Of a DNA stretch of 64,000 bases, positions 55,137-63,366 are shown one piece after another (positions within the stretch are counted from its first letter, which is position 1; each line of letters opens with the position of its first letter). The notes beneath the pieces are model-generated. The model searched no databases, was not told the DNA's origin, and worked only from the letters and a program-made list of their open reading frames with translations. This DNA comes from a virus, in IMG/VR virus record IMGVR_UViG_3300011271_000002, positions 1-64,000 of that record. One strand, given 5' to 3'. The position numbers and the translations under genes are program-made.

Positions 55137-55810
55137 TGTGGACTGTCTTGCCCTTTGGGCTCGAATCTCGCGCCCGGGGCCCGCCGCCAGAAGGAAAGAT
55201 ACCACAGCAAAAAGCATGCGCCAGCGATCCACATCAATTTCGTGCTGATCGCGCTGGTCGTCACGGAGAAGTAGGCGGCCGAATTCATCCACAGATACAC
55301 AGCCAGGATGATCGAATGCCTTCCTTCGATCTTCATGACATGATGCCGACGGACGGGCAGGAGACTCAACGCCGTGAGTCCGCACGCCAGAAAGCAATCG
55401 ACGCCAGCCCGAAGTGCATAGACGATTTCGAGCCACGATTCCGGCCAGCGCGTTTCGGCGTGAAGCTCCAAGAATATCCAGGTGCTGGCGAAGGCCGACG
55501 CGCCGAATACCAATATCATCGATTGAAGATGAAAGGGCGTCCGCAAATGCATCCTTCTGGCGGCTTCATAGGAAACGACTCCGCGGAAGGCGATCTGAAT
55601 CACCATCGCGGTAATGGCGAACCGAGCGTAGAATTTATTTCCAGCCCTGAATTCTGCTAGACCGAAGAGGATAACGCTGACGATGAGATCGAACAGTAGA
55701 TAGAGATAGAATTTCCCGTACAGTGATCGCCAGGATCGTACTTTCATAGTCAGCGCGAATTCCGCGAAGAGCGACAAGCCCCAGGCGAGAGCCAGATTCG
55801 GATCCATCAA
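55133..55810 (-). CDS. Polytopic membrane protein
   Basis: 225 aa with about six hydrophobic segments (for example F-Y-L-Y-L-L-F-D-L-I-V-S-V-I-L-F, F-A-S-T-W-I-F-L, L-M-W-I-A-G-A-C-F-L-L). No transporter motif seen. Lies at the head of the glycosyltransferase/methyltransferase cassette and overlaps it, so it may anchor or flip a sugar carrier. A holin is less likely on size. Confidence 0.65.
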   Translation of the reverse strand: MMDPNLALAWGLSLFAEFALTMKVRSWRSLYGKFYLYLLFDLIVSVILFGLAEFRAGNKFYARFAITAMVIQIAFRGVVSYEAARRMHLRTPFHLQSMILVFGASAFASTWIFLELHAETRWPESWLEIVYALRAGVDCFLACGLTALSLLPVRRHHVMKIEGRHSIILAVYLWMNSAAYFSVTTSAISTKLMWIAGACFLLWYLSFWRRAPGARFEPKGQDSPH

Positions 55811-55815
55811 AGAGT

Positions 55816-55998
55816 TTACTCCTTACTGGATGGACTTCCGCTCGGCGGATTTCGTTTCGCTGGCTTTTTACCCTTGGGCTTTTTGGCCTTTGGCGCCGGC
55901 ACCGGTTTCTTCACGGTGGCGTCCGGGCATGGTGGCTGATCTGGGCCGCAGGGAGGCGGGAAATCACCGCTCCCCATTTGCATCACTTGACTCGTCAT
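55816..55998 (-). CDS. Small Pro/Lys-rich protein
   Basis: 60 aa from the ATG at 55998 (AAAGGAGA upstream). P-P-P-C-G-P-D-Q-P-P-C-P then a basic repeat-like tail (K-K-P-V-P-A-P-K-A-K-K-P-K-G-K-K-P). Overlaps the end of the upstream gene by 35 bases. Possibly binds nucleic acid or membranes. Function unknown. Confidence 0.5.
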   Translation of the reverse strand: MTSQVMQMGSGDFPPPCGPDQPPCPDATVKKPVPAPKAKKPKGKKPAKRNPPSGSPSSKE

Positions 55999-56218
55999 CG
56001 CGTTGTCTCCTTTGCCTGATTTCATTTCTTACGAAATTAAGTGACTCGATGTAGGCTCCCATGAAATATCTTCCGTCTTTGGTTAGAAGCCAGTTCTTGG
56101 TACGCTTTTCCGCGCCGCCAGCCAACCAAATCGATAGCCAGCCGCTCACTACCGCGACCATCGTGATCACGCTTCCGATGGCCTGAATAGCGGCGCCGAA
56201 CGATTGCCCCTGCATCAC
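55964..56218 (-). CDS. Single-pass membrane protein
   Basis: 84 aa, GTG at 56218 or ATG at 56215. Residues 10-33 are hydrophobic (I-Q-A-I-G-S-V-I-T-M-V-A-V-V-S-G-W-L), followed by W-L-L-T-K-D-G-R-Y-F and a charged C-terminus. A host-envelope or lysis accessory role is possible but not shown. Confidence 0.55.
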   Translation of the reverse strand: MMQGQSFGAAIQAIGSVITMVAVVSGWLSIWLAGGAEKRTKNWLLTKDGRYFMGAYIESLNFVRNEIRQRRQRDDESSDANGER

Positions 56219-56285
56219 AATAATGACCGCCGAAATTAGATCTCATTAACGATACCATGAACGGAAAATATGATCGGACTTTTTA

Positions 56286-56489
56286 TCAGGGCTCATCCTC
56301 TAGTTGACTGATAAAGTTCAACTGCGAGATATCTTCCGAGAACGGGTCGCAGTCGTTGTCGTCCGGCCATTCGTCGATGGAGCCGGGAGCGTTCAGAAAG
56401 TCCGGGGCATCGGATCGTTCCTTGGGCGAGCTATCAAGCTTCACCGGCTTTCTTCCGGGCTTTCGCTTGGGGTCTGGCATGATTGTCAT
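56286..56489 (-). CDS. Small charged hypothetical protein
   Basis: 67 aa, ATGA overlap with the upstream gene. Basic N-terminus (K-R-K-P-G-R-K-P-V-K-L) and acidic C-terminus (E-W-P-D-D-N-D-C-D). Not recognised. Confidence 0.55.
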   Translation of the reverse strand: MTIMPDPKRKPGRKPVKLDSSPKERSDAPDFLNAPGSIDEWPDDNDCDPFSEDISQLNFISQLEDEP

Positions 56490-56692
56490 TTCCCGCTTCG
56501 CGCTCTCTCAAGTATACGCGCCGCGATTTCGCGAGCCGAACGTTTTGGCTTGGGTCCCGGCTTATCGACCCTATTGATAAGCGCATCTTTAATCATGCGC
56601 CCATGATCGAGTCTTCGCTGTTCGGACCATTTCGGATTTCGGGCCTGGAACCGTGCGAGTTTGCGGGCATAGATTTCCGATCCCTTGGCCAT
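56486..56692 (-). CDS. Small basic hypothetical protein
   Basis: 68 aa, start sharing bases with the RusA-like stop. Helical and basic (I-Y-A-R-K-L-A-R-F-Q-A-R-N-P-K-W-S-E, P-G-P-K-P-K-R-S-A-R-E-I). May bind DNA. Not recognised. Confidence 0.55.
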   Translation of the reverse strand: MAKGSEIYARKLARFQARNPKWSEQRRLDHGRMIKDALINRVDKPGPKPKRSAREIAARILERARSGK

Positions 56693-57309
56693 CAGGCCTC
56701 GCTGTCCGATGTTTCCGGCGCGTCGATCTCCTGTTCATCCGGCTCATCGGGCACGAGCGCGAGCTGGTCGCCATCGTCGGGCGGTAGAATTTCGAGGCAG
56801 ACCTCGATCCTTGGATGCTTGTGATCAACGTGAAGCCGTGTTCCGTCCCAGTGGCGAATGAGAACGTCATTCTGAATCAGACCTTTATAGACCTTGTTGT
56901 CCTTGGCCCCTGGCGGTCGCTTGTATCCGCCGGCCCTTCCTGTCGGGCAGTGACCGCCCTTGTGCGCTACCGCCGGGCATTCGCAATTAAGGCAATCCGG
57001 TTTAATCGAACTGTGCCATTCGAGGATATCCCCGAGGGCCTGCGTGAAACCGTTCCAGTCTCCGGAATTTTGCTTGCGATAGAATTGGGCCGAAATACAA
57101 ACGGGATCAGCGATCGGCATCGGAACGCCGACTGCGGCGAAGTCTTTGCGGAGTTTAGTGATGTGCGGTTTACATTCTCGGAACATGGTGGTGAAAGCTT
57201 CGCTGGGCAGGATGCGGACCATCCCACCTCTAATAATCTGACTGGCAGGAACCACGGAACTATTTTTCTTGGTTCGGGGTATGCAAGGCAAAGTGAAGCG
57301 GATTTTCAA
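56692..57309 (-). CDS. RusA-like Holliday junction resolvase
   Basis: 205 aa. I-P-R-T-K-K-N-S near the N-terminus, D-W-N-G-F-T-Q-A-L-G-D-I-L-E (acidic metal-site region), K-G-L-I-Q-N-D-V-L-I and P-R-I-E-V-C-L follow the RusA pattern. An inserted Cys cluster (C-L-N-C-E-C, H-C) and an acidic C-terminal tail are additions. It would cut four-way junctions during recombination or packaging. ATGA link to the next upstream gene. Confidence 0.75.
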   Translation of the reverse strand: MKIRFTLPCIPRTKKNSSVVPASQIIRGGMVRILPSEAFTTMFRECKPHITKLRKDFAAVGVPMPIADPVCISAQFYRKQNSGDWNGFTQALGDILEWHSSIKPDCLNCECPAVAHKGGHCPTGRAGGYKRPPGAKDNKVYKGLIQNDVLIRHWDGTRLHVDHKHPRIEVCLEILPPDDGDQLALVPDEPDEQEIDAPETSDSEA

Positions 57310-57569
57310 TTGGTTCCCTGGCGCAAGAGCCTGCTCCAGCCCTCCATCTCTCGAAGTCGCTGGATCGTTTGCTGGGCGAACTCTCGCTCGTTCAAGCCTA
57401 GCTCTGAAGCATTTTTAGCGGCGGATTCCCACCATTCCAGAGCTGCAAAAGCATAGCGATCATAATCTGGCACGGCATCGTTATCATTCAGCGAAGCCGT
57501 GGTCATGTGCGCTTTCATCACGATCTGCGCCTCGGGACAATGCTGCAGGATGCGCTCGCGGGCGGTCAT
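57306..57569 (-). CDS. Hypothetical protein
   Basis: 87 aa, ATGA overlaps at both ends. W-W-E-S-A-A-K-N-A-S-E-L-G-L-N-E-R-E-F-A-Q-Q-T is strongly helical. Coupled to RusA-like and zinc-binding neighbours. Function unknown. Confidence 0.6.
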   Translation of the reverse strand: MTARERILQHCPEAQIVMKAHMTTASLNDNDAVPDYDRYAFAALEWWESAAKNASELGLNEREFAQQTIQRLREMEGWSRLLRQGTN

Positions 57570-57781
57570 GTGAGTTTGATCTCCACGCCGCTGATGCTGT
57601 CATCATCGAGCAGTAGAGCGTCCTCAGCGGCCTCTTTCTTCTCCTTGGCCGCCGCAATACAGGACGTGCAGACCTGGCCGTATATTTCCTCGGAGACGAA
57701 CTTGCCCTCGGTGTTGTGGCCCTTGATCAGCGTCAGGCAATCGTGGGACGGTACTTCATGGTCGCAAATGAGGCAGATCAA
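57566..57781 (-). CDS. Small zinc-binding protein
   Basis: 71 aa. C-L-I-C (3-6) and C-T-S-C (38-41) are two CxxC knuckles of a likely zinc ribbon, followed by a charged helix and acidic end. ATGA overlaps on both sides. Function unknown. Confidence 0.6.
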   Translation of the reverse strand: MICLICDHEVPSHDCLTLIKGHNTEGKFVSEEIYGQVCTSCIAAAKEKKEAAEDALLLDDDSISGVEIKLT

Positions 57782-58053
57782 TCTACAGGCTCCATGCGAT
57801 AATATCGCGCACCTTCCACATGTGACGAATCGTGGGGATTCCCTGAAAGTTCGTTCATTCGTACTATCTGTCGTGCGAATTCAGCGTGTGTCGAAGGCCC
57901 GATGCAACGCAGCGCGGTTCTGGTATCCTCCTCGTAGTAATCGCAACGATGAATCGAGCCGCGTTGGCAGTAGGCATGCATAGTCATGACCAAGAACCCC
58001 TGCTCGTTGTAAACTTGCGATGCTATTTCGTCTCCGCTCACGGCCTCACCCAT
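57778..58053 (-). CDS. Hypothetical protein
   Basis: 91 aa. Y-C-Q-R-G-S-I-H-R-C-D-Y-Y and A-L-R-C-I-G-P carry three Cys. Its first 16 bases overlap the end of the DUF1643 gene. Not recognised. Confidence 0.55.
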   Translation of the reverse strand: MGEAVSGDEIASQVYNEQGFLVMTMHAYCQRGSIHRCDYYEEDTRTALRCIGPSTHAEFARQIVRMNELSGNPHDSSHVEGARYYRMEPVD

Positions 58054-58700
58054 AGAATCGGCTTGGCATTATCCGGCACTCGCATTCGCCCACGTGCCAT
58101 CGGGTGCAGCGGCTGGCCGGCGGAATTAACGCCGATGCAATAGAGTCGCTCATCAACATCGGCTCGATCATAGCCAGTTTCGTCCTCGTCCATGCCTGAA
58201 TAACAATACTGCTTGCCGAGAATTTCTGTCGGTTGACTGAACGCTTCCAGGCATTGCTCCAGCCACGGCTCGTTGCGCTTCACGGCCTCGGCACCGAACG
58301 CCACGATGCGGATCGAAGCCATACGCGCGAAGCGCTCGATATCCTTCAGATTGGTCTGCATATCGTCGCGAGCGGGATAGTCATCGGTCACTTGCCAGTT
58401 AGCGCGAAGCCACATTTCGGGAGGATCGCTCGTGACAAACGGATAGAGATTCACCGCGATATAGCCGCCATATCCCCAAGCCTTGCTGAAATTTATTATC
58501 CGCCTGCTAGTCGGATCCTCTTTGCTTTCGGATGCGTCCGACGGATTCAGCATCAACCACACCGCCCAGCGGCGAAGACCAACGCCATTATGCGGGCTCA
58601 ATGGACCGAGCGAACCGCCGTCCCACCAGCGCGAGAGATGCCGGCGGATCGTGCGGTCGCGCCCGAACATCGCGTCGCCATTGATTGTTGGTGCGCCCAT
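58038..58700 (-). CDS. DUF1643 family protein
   Basis: 220 aa. W-L-M-L-N-P-S-D-A-S-E-S-K-E-D-P-T, Y-I-A-V-N-L-Y-P-F, V-A-F-G-A-E-A and a final L-H-P-M-A-R-G match DUF1643, a phage and plasmid family of unknown role. It may concern nucleotide or DNA handling given its neighbours. The start abuts the Cys-rich protein gene. Confidence 0.8.
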   Translation of the reverse strand: MGAPTINGDAMFGRDRTIRRHLSRWWDGGSLGPLSPHNGVGLRRWAVWLMLNPSDASESKEDPTSRRIINFSKAWGYGGYIAVNLYPFVTSDPPEMWLRANWQVTDDYPARDDMQTNLKDIERFARMASIRIVAFGAEAVKRNEPWLEQCLEAFSQPTEILGKQYCYSGMDEDETGYDRADVDERLYCIGVNSAGQPLHPMARGRMRVPDNAKPILWVRP

Positions 58701-59248
58701 TAGCCCTGCTCGGACATGAAATCCTCGGCGGACATGAAATCCTCGGCTTCGCTTGCGTTAATCATGGCGCAAGCTCTACATCCGCACTCGCCATCACACG
58801 TCTCATCGCATGATTCCGAACAGGTGCACTCCGGATCAACATCATCAACAGTAGGCGAACTGAGCGCAAAAGCCGGACCTGGCGCACGCTCGATAAGGAT
58901 TAACGGGCGCGGCGACTTCCGTTCGAGAGCCTGACGCGCCGCTTCCTCATTGCAGGGATTGATGGCGTAGAGCGCTCCTGGCGATAATAGTCTGGTCCTC
59001 GCTGGACTGGCGGCGCGTTTTACTTTGGACCCAGCCGGGCACCATTGCCGCAGGTCGTCATCCACGCTGCCATTCGCATATTCCGGAGCGGTGAGCACAA
59101 ATTCCCGCTCCGGAAGATCCGGCGTATCGACGCGAAACATGACCGCCTGACCATAGGCTTCCGTGGTGACGAAGCCGATTTCAATTTGACGGCCGAGAAG
59201 CTCAACTATAGCCCAACCCTCGAATTTATTTTGCAGATTCTCGTTCAT
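58700..59248 (-). CDS. Phage protein with Cys-rich C-terminal cluster
   Basis: 182 aa from the ATG at 59248 with AGGAGGAGAGG upstream. N-terminal F-E-G-W-A-I-V-E-L-L-G-R-Q is a conserved opening of a phage family of unknown function. Near the C-terminus lie eight or more Cys (C-T-C-S-E-S-C-D-E-T-C then C-G-C-R-A-C), echoing the Cys-rich linker of the protease fusion. The last residues contain a direct repeat (S-A-E-D-F-M twice) made by an 18-base tandem duplication. The ATG overlaps the HNH stop. Confidence 0.65.
   Translation of the reverse strand: MNENLQNKFEGWAIVELLGRQIEIGFVTTEAYGQAVMFRVDTPDLPEREFVLTAPEYANGSVDDDLRQWCPAGSKVKRAASPARTRLLSPGALYAINPCNEEAARQALERKSPRPLILIERAPGPAFALSSPTVDDVDPECTCSESCDETCDGECGCRACAMINASEAEDFMSAEDFMSEQG
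58711..58746. repeat. 18-base tandem repeat, two copies
   Basis: Two identical adjacent units of 18 bases (58711-58728 and 58729-58746). They keep the reading frame and repeat six residues at the end of the Cys-rich protein. Probably a recent slippage event. Confidence 0.9.
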
Positions 59249-59895
59249 CCTCTCCTCCTGGACTGGCCAGAACATATTCTTCTGGCGGTGCTGAAATTTA
59301 CGCCGAACAAAGTCCCAAGAGCCACGTAGCTTAGTCCTTCTATTCGTTTCTCTTTTAGGCTCTGGATCTGGCGATGATCAAGCGTGGCGGCATGATGGTT
59401 TTCGCCGAAAGGCACATTCGGAATCCTAAGTCCAGTGCGATAGGCGTGCTTCAAATTATCTGATCGGGTCAGATACTCCAGATTCAACAATTTCGGATTG
59501 CCTTTATTGCCATCCTTGTGATTCACCTCGAGTCCTTCAGGTGCGGGGCCGAGGAAGGCGCTGGCGACCAGAACGTGGACTTGAAAGTTTGTCTCGTGAT
59601 TGTCCTTGGATAATTGAACCGCTAAATATTCCGCGCACCATCCCGGTACCAGTTTACGCATGCGTCCAGTGCGAGCATTTCTGACACGGCCCATGTCGCT
59701 GACTTCATAAAGTCCTTCAAAGTCAACGACTGGTTTCCAGCGCTCTAATGCCTCTGCCAGTTTTAACGCGTTCCAGTCCTCAATGATCTTCCTGGCGCTG
59801 CATTCTAGCCCATTCACACAGTTCATGCAGATTACTGAATCGTGAAGGCGGGCGAGTTCCAGCATAGACTCGCCGGCCCAGTCTCGCGGCTCCAT
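59245..59895 (-). CDS. NUMOD4-HNH endonuclease with C-terminal HTH
   Basis: 216 aa from the ATG at 59895, 2 bases after the upstream stop. After 50 residues of unrelated sequence with C-M-N-C-V-N-G-L-E-C, the NUMOD4 domain is clear (W-K-P-V-V-D-F-E-G-L-Y-E-V-S-D-M-G-R-V). The HNH core (L-V-A-S-A-F-L-G, E-V-N-H-K-D-G-N-K-G, N-L-E-Y-L-T-R-S-D-N) and a C-terminal helix-turn-helix (L-S-Y-V-A-L-G-T-L-F-G-V-N) follow. Unlike the other HNH genes it lies in the same direction as its operon and is translationally coupled downstream. Confidence 0.85.
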   Translation of the reverse strand: MEPRDWAGESMLELARLHDSVICMNCVNGLECSARKIIEDWNALKLAEALERWKPVVDFEGLYEVSDMGRVRNARTGRMRKLVPGWCAEYLAVQLSKDNHETNFQVHVLVASAFLGPAPEGLEVNHKDGNKGNPKLLNLEYLTRSDNLKHAYRTGLRIPNVPFGENHHAATLDHRQIQSLKEKRIEGLSYVALGTLFGVNFSTARRICSGQSRRRG

Positions 59896-59897
59896 CG

Positions 59898-60440
59898 CTA
59901 AGCCTCGACTTCCGCCGTTTCGTTCTCGGCTTCGGTTTCCTCTGGGACGCTTTTCGATATCAGCCTCAATTGAGCTTCCGCTGCTTTCACGGCCGTCGCA
60001 TTGCCTGGCTGTATATCGCAATCGAATGGATCTTTTCTCATGGCGTGCATCGCCTGGTGCATGGCAGCGTCCTCGTCGATCATTGCGAAGTGAAAAGAAA
60101 TGAGACACTGCTCGTCGTTCTTGTGTTTTTTTACCACAAAGCTATCCACCTTCAACGAGCCGAATCTAAGTTCATTATCGATCTTGATTCGCCCATCCGT
60201 GGTCGCCTGTTTGGGGCGAATTATCAACGACGCCGCAACCATCTCCAAGTCAAGCCCCCAAGTTCGCACCTCGGCATCTTCTTCATTTCGGCGTTTGTAA
60301 ACCTCCTTGAGGCCCATCTGATCGGCCACCAGTTGATCGAATCGAGCGCTTACGGTTACGGTTGTAAGGCAGCTCGATCCCAATTTTAGCGTCGCGCCGC
60401 GAAAGTTCGCGTCAAGTAGTCTGATACGTTTTCTTGCCAT
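59898..60440 (-). CDS. Conserved phage hypothetical protein
   Basis: 180 aa, Shine-Dalgarno AAGGAGAATC. Basic start (A-R-K-R-I-R-L-L-D), alternating beta-type middle (L-R-F-G-S-L-K-V-D-S-F-V-V-K) and an acidic tail. Encoded beside the HerA-like ATPase, so may be part of the same replication or recombination step. Family not recognised. Confidence 0.6.
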   Translation of the reverse strand: MARKRIRLLDANFRGATLKLGSSCLTTVTVSARFDQLVADQMGLKEVYKRRNEEDAEVRTWGLDLEMVAASLIIRPKQATTDGRIKIDNELRFGSLKVDSFVVKKHKNDEQCLISFHFAMIDEDAAMHQAMHAMRKDPFDCDIQPGNATAVKAAEAQLRLISKSVPEETEAENETAEVEA

Positions 60441-60455
60441 GATTCTCCTTGGATT

Positions 60456-62255
60456 CTAATCGAACAAATTCCGGTCTGCCCTAACCTCGCCGCGCGGAAG
60501 TACTTCAACCAATCCTCTAGCCTTGAGCCGCTGAATGTATGCATCACGGCTGGACCGGGCATAACCAGTCGGCTCATCCAGCGAATCGCGCTGAAGCGGT
60601 TCCCCGGCAGCCGCTATCAGCAACGCCAGAATCTTGGCCTCACCGTCGGGGAGCTTGTGCTCCCAATATTCCTGTAGCGCCGAGCCGGTGGGCAGCGGCT
60701 CGAAGTCACCTAGCGCAGCGATACCTTCCGGCGTGGCCGTGATGATAGGCCCATCCTCGACGTATCCCTTTTCTCGCAGGCGCTGAATGTAGGCGTCGCG
60801 CGAGGAGCGCCTGTAGCCGGTGAGTACGCGGAGTCGATTGCGTTCGCAGCCTTCTGGATAGGTGGCGCAGGCCGTCAGCACGGCTCGTTCTCCGGGCGGG
60901 AGTTTCACATTGCCGTTATTGGCGGATGGCGGGCGCTGGCTGACCGATCGGGCCGATCGCGGCGGGATCTTTGGCGCTTGTCGGTCAAGTAAAGCTCGCG
61001 GCAAGATTGGTGGTCGTTCGATTTCTTCCGGCTGCACCGGCAGCGCCTTGTCCACAGCCGCGATCGCCAGGTTGATCGCTTCGACCGCACCTGAGCCAAG
61101 ATTCTTGATAGTGTGCGATCGATCCGCTCCACAGCGGATTTCGACATTGAGCGGCAGGGCGTCATCGATTTCGCGCTTCGCGAGCTTCAGCGTACCAACG
61201 ATCTCGCCGCGGATGCGTTTGCGCTCAGCCTTGACGCCACGTTCGTAGGCGGCGATGAGTTTCTCTTGACTCACGGCTTTGGACGGAGATGGCACTGGCG
61301 CGGCGATGCTGGCCTTGCTCGCCAATTGCTTCCTGAGCGTGGATACTTCGGCGCGGAGTTCCTTCTCTGTCGCCAGCTTCTTTTCCGATTCTCCCGGCTC
61401 AGCCAATTGTGCAAGAATCCGCTGGATTTCGGCTGGCGCAGCCGTGGGCGCAGTCATTCTGGAACCGAGTCGAGGTGATTCTGTCACTGTAGGACCGACG
61501 AATACCTCCATAACCTCATCACTGAAAGCTGGACCGAATGTATAGAAGTGTCCCTTATGGAGCCCACGAATCAACTGCTCGTCCTTCCGTCCGATGCCGA
61601 GATATCGCATCGCGCGTGCGACATCAATGTCGAGCGTTGATTTGCCGATCATCATATTATGGGCTTCAGAAATGGCGTTCTTGTCCAGCTTCGAGAGCCG
61701 CTGCGTGGCAAGGATCGGACATAGCAGCCGCTTCCGCGCTTGGGCCATCAGTGTGATGACTGAATTTCGCGACGCGGCCTCTCCCTCGCCCTTCTCGGGC
61801 GCGAACGCATGAGCTTCGTCGAGCACAACCATGCACGGGTGCCGAAGGTTCTTTGGTGCGTTAAGAAGTGCATCGATAAAGTTCTTGACGAACAGCACTC
61901 GACCGTCGGGGTTCAGTTCGTACAGATCGATAATGCACGAGACGCGCAGTTCCAAAAGTCGCAACGCCAGACTATCAGCCTTATGCGGATCGGCAGGACA
62001 ATCGCCATTCTGCCCGGCAAGCACATAGGGGAATTTCTCGCGCAAAGTGTAAAACTCGCCCTCGGGGTCGATTACGATCTGCTGCACCTGGCCGTGAGTC
62101 TGTTCAAGTATCCGGCGGATAGCGTGACTCTTTCCGCCGCCCGAAATGGCCGTTAGAACGAGCCTGGTTTCGATCAAGCGCTCGATGTCAATACGAACGT
62201 CGGCTCCTTCGACTTTGCTTATGCCATCCGTTGCTTTTCCTAGAACTGGCTTCAT
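60456..62255 (-). CDS. HerA/VirB4-type ATPase (DUF87) with duplicated winged helices
   Basis: 599 aa from the ATG overlapping the upstream stop. Walker A is I-S-G-G-G-K-S-H (37-44); Walker B is M-V-V-L-D-E-A-H-A-F, followed by I-L-A-T-Q-R-L (sensor). A coiled-coil middle (E-K-K-L-A-T-E-K-E-L) leads to two C-terminal repeats of a winged-helix type, each with S-S-R-D-A-Y-I-Q-R-L. HerA-type ATPases translocate DNA, often with a nuclease. A role in phage DNA processing is likely. Confidence 0.85.
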   Translation of the reverse strand: MKPVLGKATDGISKVEGADVRIDIERLIETRLVLTAISGGGKSHAIRRILEQTHGQVQQIVIDPEGEFYTLREKFPYVLAGQNGDCPADPHKADSLALRLLELRVSCIIDLYELNPDGRVLFVKNFIDALLNAPKNLRHPCMVVLDEAHAFAPEKGEGEAASRNSVITLMAQARKRLLCPILATQRLSKLDKNAISEAHNMMIGKSTLDIDVARAMRYLGIGRKDEQLIRGLHKGHFYTFGPAFSDEVMEVFVGPTVTESPRLGSRMTAPTAAPAEIQRILAQLAEPGESEKKLATEKELRAEVSTLRKQLASKASIAAPVPSPSKAVSQEKLIAAYERGVKAERKRIRGEIVGTLKLAKREIDDALPLNVEIRCGADRSHTIKNLGSGAVEAINLAIAAVDKALPVQPEEIERPPILPRALLDRQAPKIPPRSARSVSQRPPSANNGNVKLPPGERAVLTACATYPEGCERNRLRVLTGYRRSSRDAYIQRLREKGYVEDGPIITATPEGIAALGDFEPLPTGSALQEYWEHKLPDGEAKILALLIAAAGEPLQRDSLDEPTGYARSSRDAYIQRLKARGLVEVLPRGEVRADRNLFD

Positions 62256-62623
62256 TTGCGTTCCTGCCCGCTGGCGGCTGGCAGCAGAAACCGTGCATCG
62301 ATCTGCCGCTGCGACTCTGTCCGCGCCGGAATGTCGGCGGAGAATTCGTAATTCACGCTCTCGCGCGGCTTCGGCGCACATTTACTGCACCAGGGCAACA
62401 GATCGAGAATCGGCCCGCTCATCGGGATTATTTCACTGTGCGGGTTCGGGCGCTTGATCAGATAGGTGCAATTCGGATTCGCGTGGAGATGCCCGACGTT
62501 GACGTGGTGATTCTCCGCGTCGTACAGCCCGCCAGGACCGTGCGCCTGCACTACCGTCAGCCGGGCCCAGGCTCGGGCAAATGGCGCTGGCGTTCGACTG
62601 GCTGGAGTCACAGACCGGCTCAC
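62252..62623 (-). CDS. Hypothetical protein
   Basis: 123 aa, GTG start overlapping the previous stop (GTGA), and ATGA overlap downstream. H-H-V-N-V-G-H-L-H, C-S-K-C and other His/Cys residues suggest metal binding. Not recognised. Confidence 0.55.
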   Translation of the reverse strand: MSRSVTPASRTPAPFARAWARLTVVQAHGPGGLYDAENHHVNVGHLHANPNCTYLIKRPNPHSEIIPMSGPILDLLPWCSKCAPKPRESVNYEFSADIPARTESQRQIDARFLLPAASGQERK

Positions 62624-62895
62624 CTAATCCTCCGGATGCTTATCTTTTTAGTTCCGTCCGGCAACGTCTCGATTATCTCGGACATCGCGAACGTCTCGTC
62701 GGTCTTGAGGATGTTCAAGGCGCGGATCTGCTTGTCGGACGGAGAGTAATAATCCTCCAACAAGGCAGACGTGCAGTGCAGATCATCATCAAGACCGAAA
62801 TCGGCGATAAGGGAAATCTTGTGCTTTTTGCAGATGGCTAGGATCTGGGCCATCAGTGGCTCGATTTGACTGTCATATATTTCTTCTTTGCTCAT
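62620..62895 (-). CDS. Small conserved phage protein
   Basis: 91 aa from the ATG at 62895 (ATGA overlap). E-I-Y-D-S-Q-I-E-P-L-M-A-Q-I-L-A-I-C-K-K-H and F-G-L-D-D-D-L-H-C-T are typical of small phage proteins that begin this way. Function unknown. Confidence 0.6.
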   Translation of the reverse strand: MSKEEIYDSQIEPLMAQILAICKKHKISLIADFGLDDDLHCTSALLEDYYSPSDKQIRALNILKTDETFAMSEIIETLPDGTKKISIRRIR

Positions 62896-63359
62896 GAATG
62901 GCACCCAAGAATCTCTTTCGCCCTATCTACCGCTTGATCGGTCATGGAAACCAATTGCACGAGTGGGCTAGACGCGTCCACTCTCCGATCACGAAGATGT
63001 GAGCAGCAAGCGAAGTGGCGGCGGCGCTCAGATTTAAGATAGTATTGGCATTTTCGGCAAACTGATCGCGGGACGTAAAAGACGAGTCGTTGTCCTTCGC
63101 GTCGCGAGAACATCGGGTATTTTCCACGACACAGTTCTTGAGCTTCGCAGTTGGAAACCGATTCCTTCAGCGCGGCGCTGGCCTGCTTGCCATCGGCGTC
63201 GATGACCGGGTATAGCTTAATGCCGGATTTGGTAACCGCGCCCTGGTCGCAGAATGCATAGCCTGATCGCACGAAATGTATGCGCCCCAGTTTGAAGTCT
63301 CGCTGGTCACGCGCAATCGTGACCATTAGTTGTGATAGTGCGCCTTGCCTTCTAGCCAT
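62892..63359 (-). CDS. Hypothetical protein with Cys clusters
   Basis: 155 aa. C-R-K-C, F-A-C-C and C-H near the C-terminus may bind zinc. The middle (A-L-K-E-S-V-S-N-C-E-A) is unremarkable. 7 bases after the gene to the right. Not recognised. Confidence 0.55.
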   Translation of the reverse strand: MARRQGALSQLMVTIARDQRDFKLGRIHFVRSGYAFCDQGAVTKSGIKLYPVIDADGKQASAALKESVSNCEAQELCRGKYPMFSRREGQRLVFYVPRSVCRKCQYYLKSERRRHFACCSHLRDRRVDASSPLVQLVSMTDQAVDRAKEILGCHS

Positions 63360-63366
63360 ACCAAAT

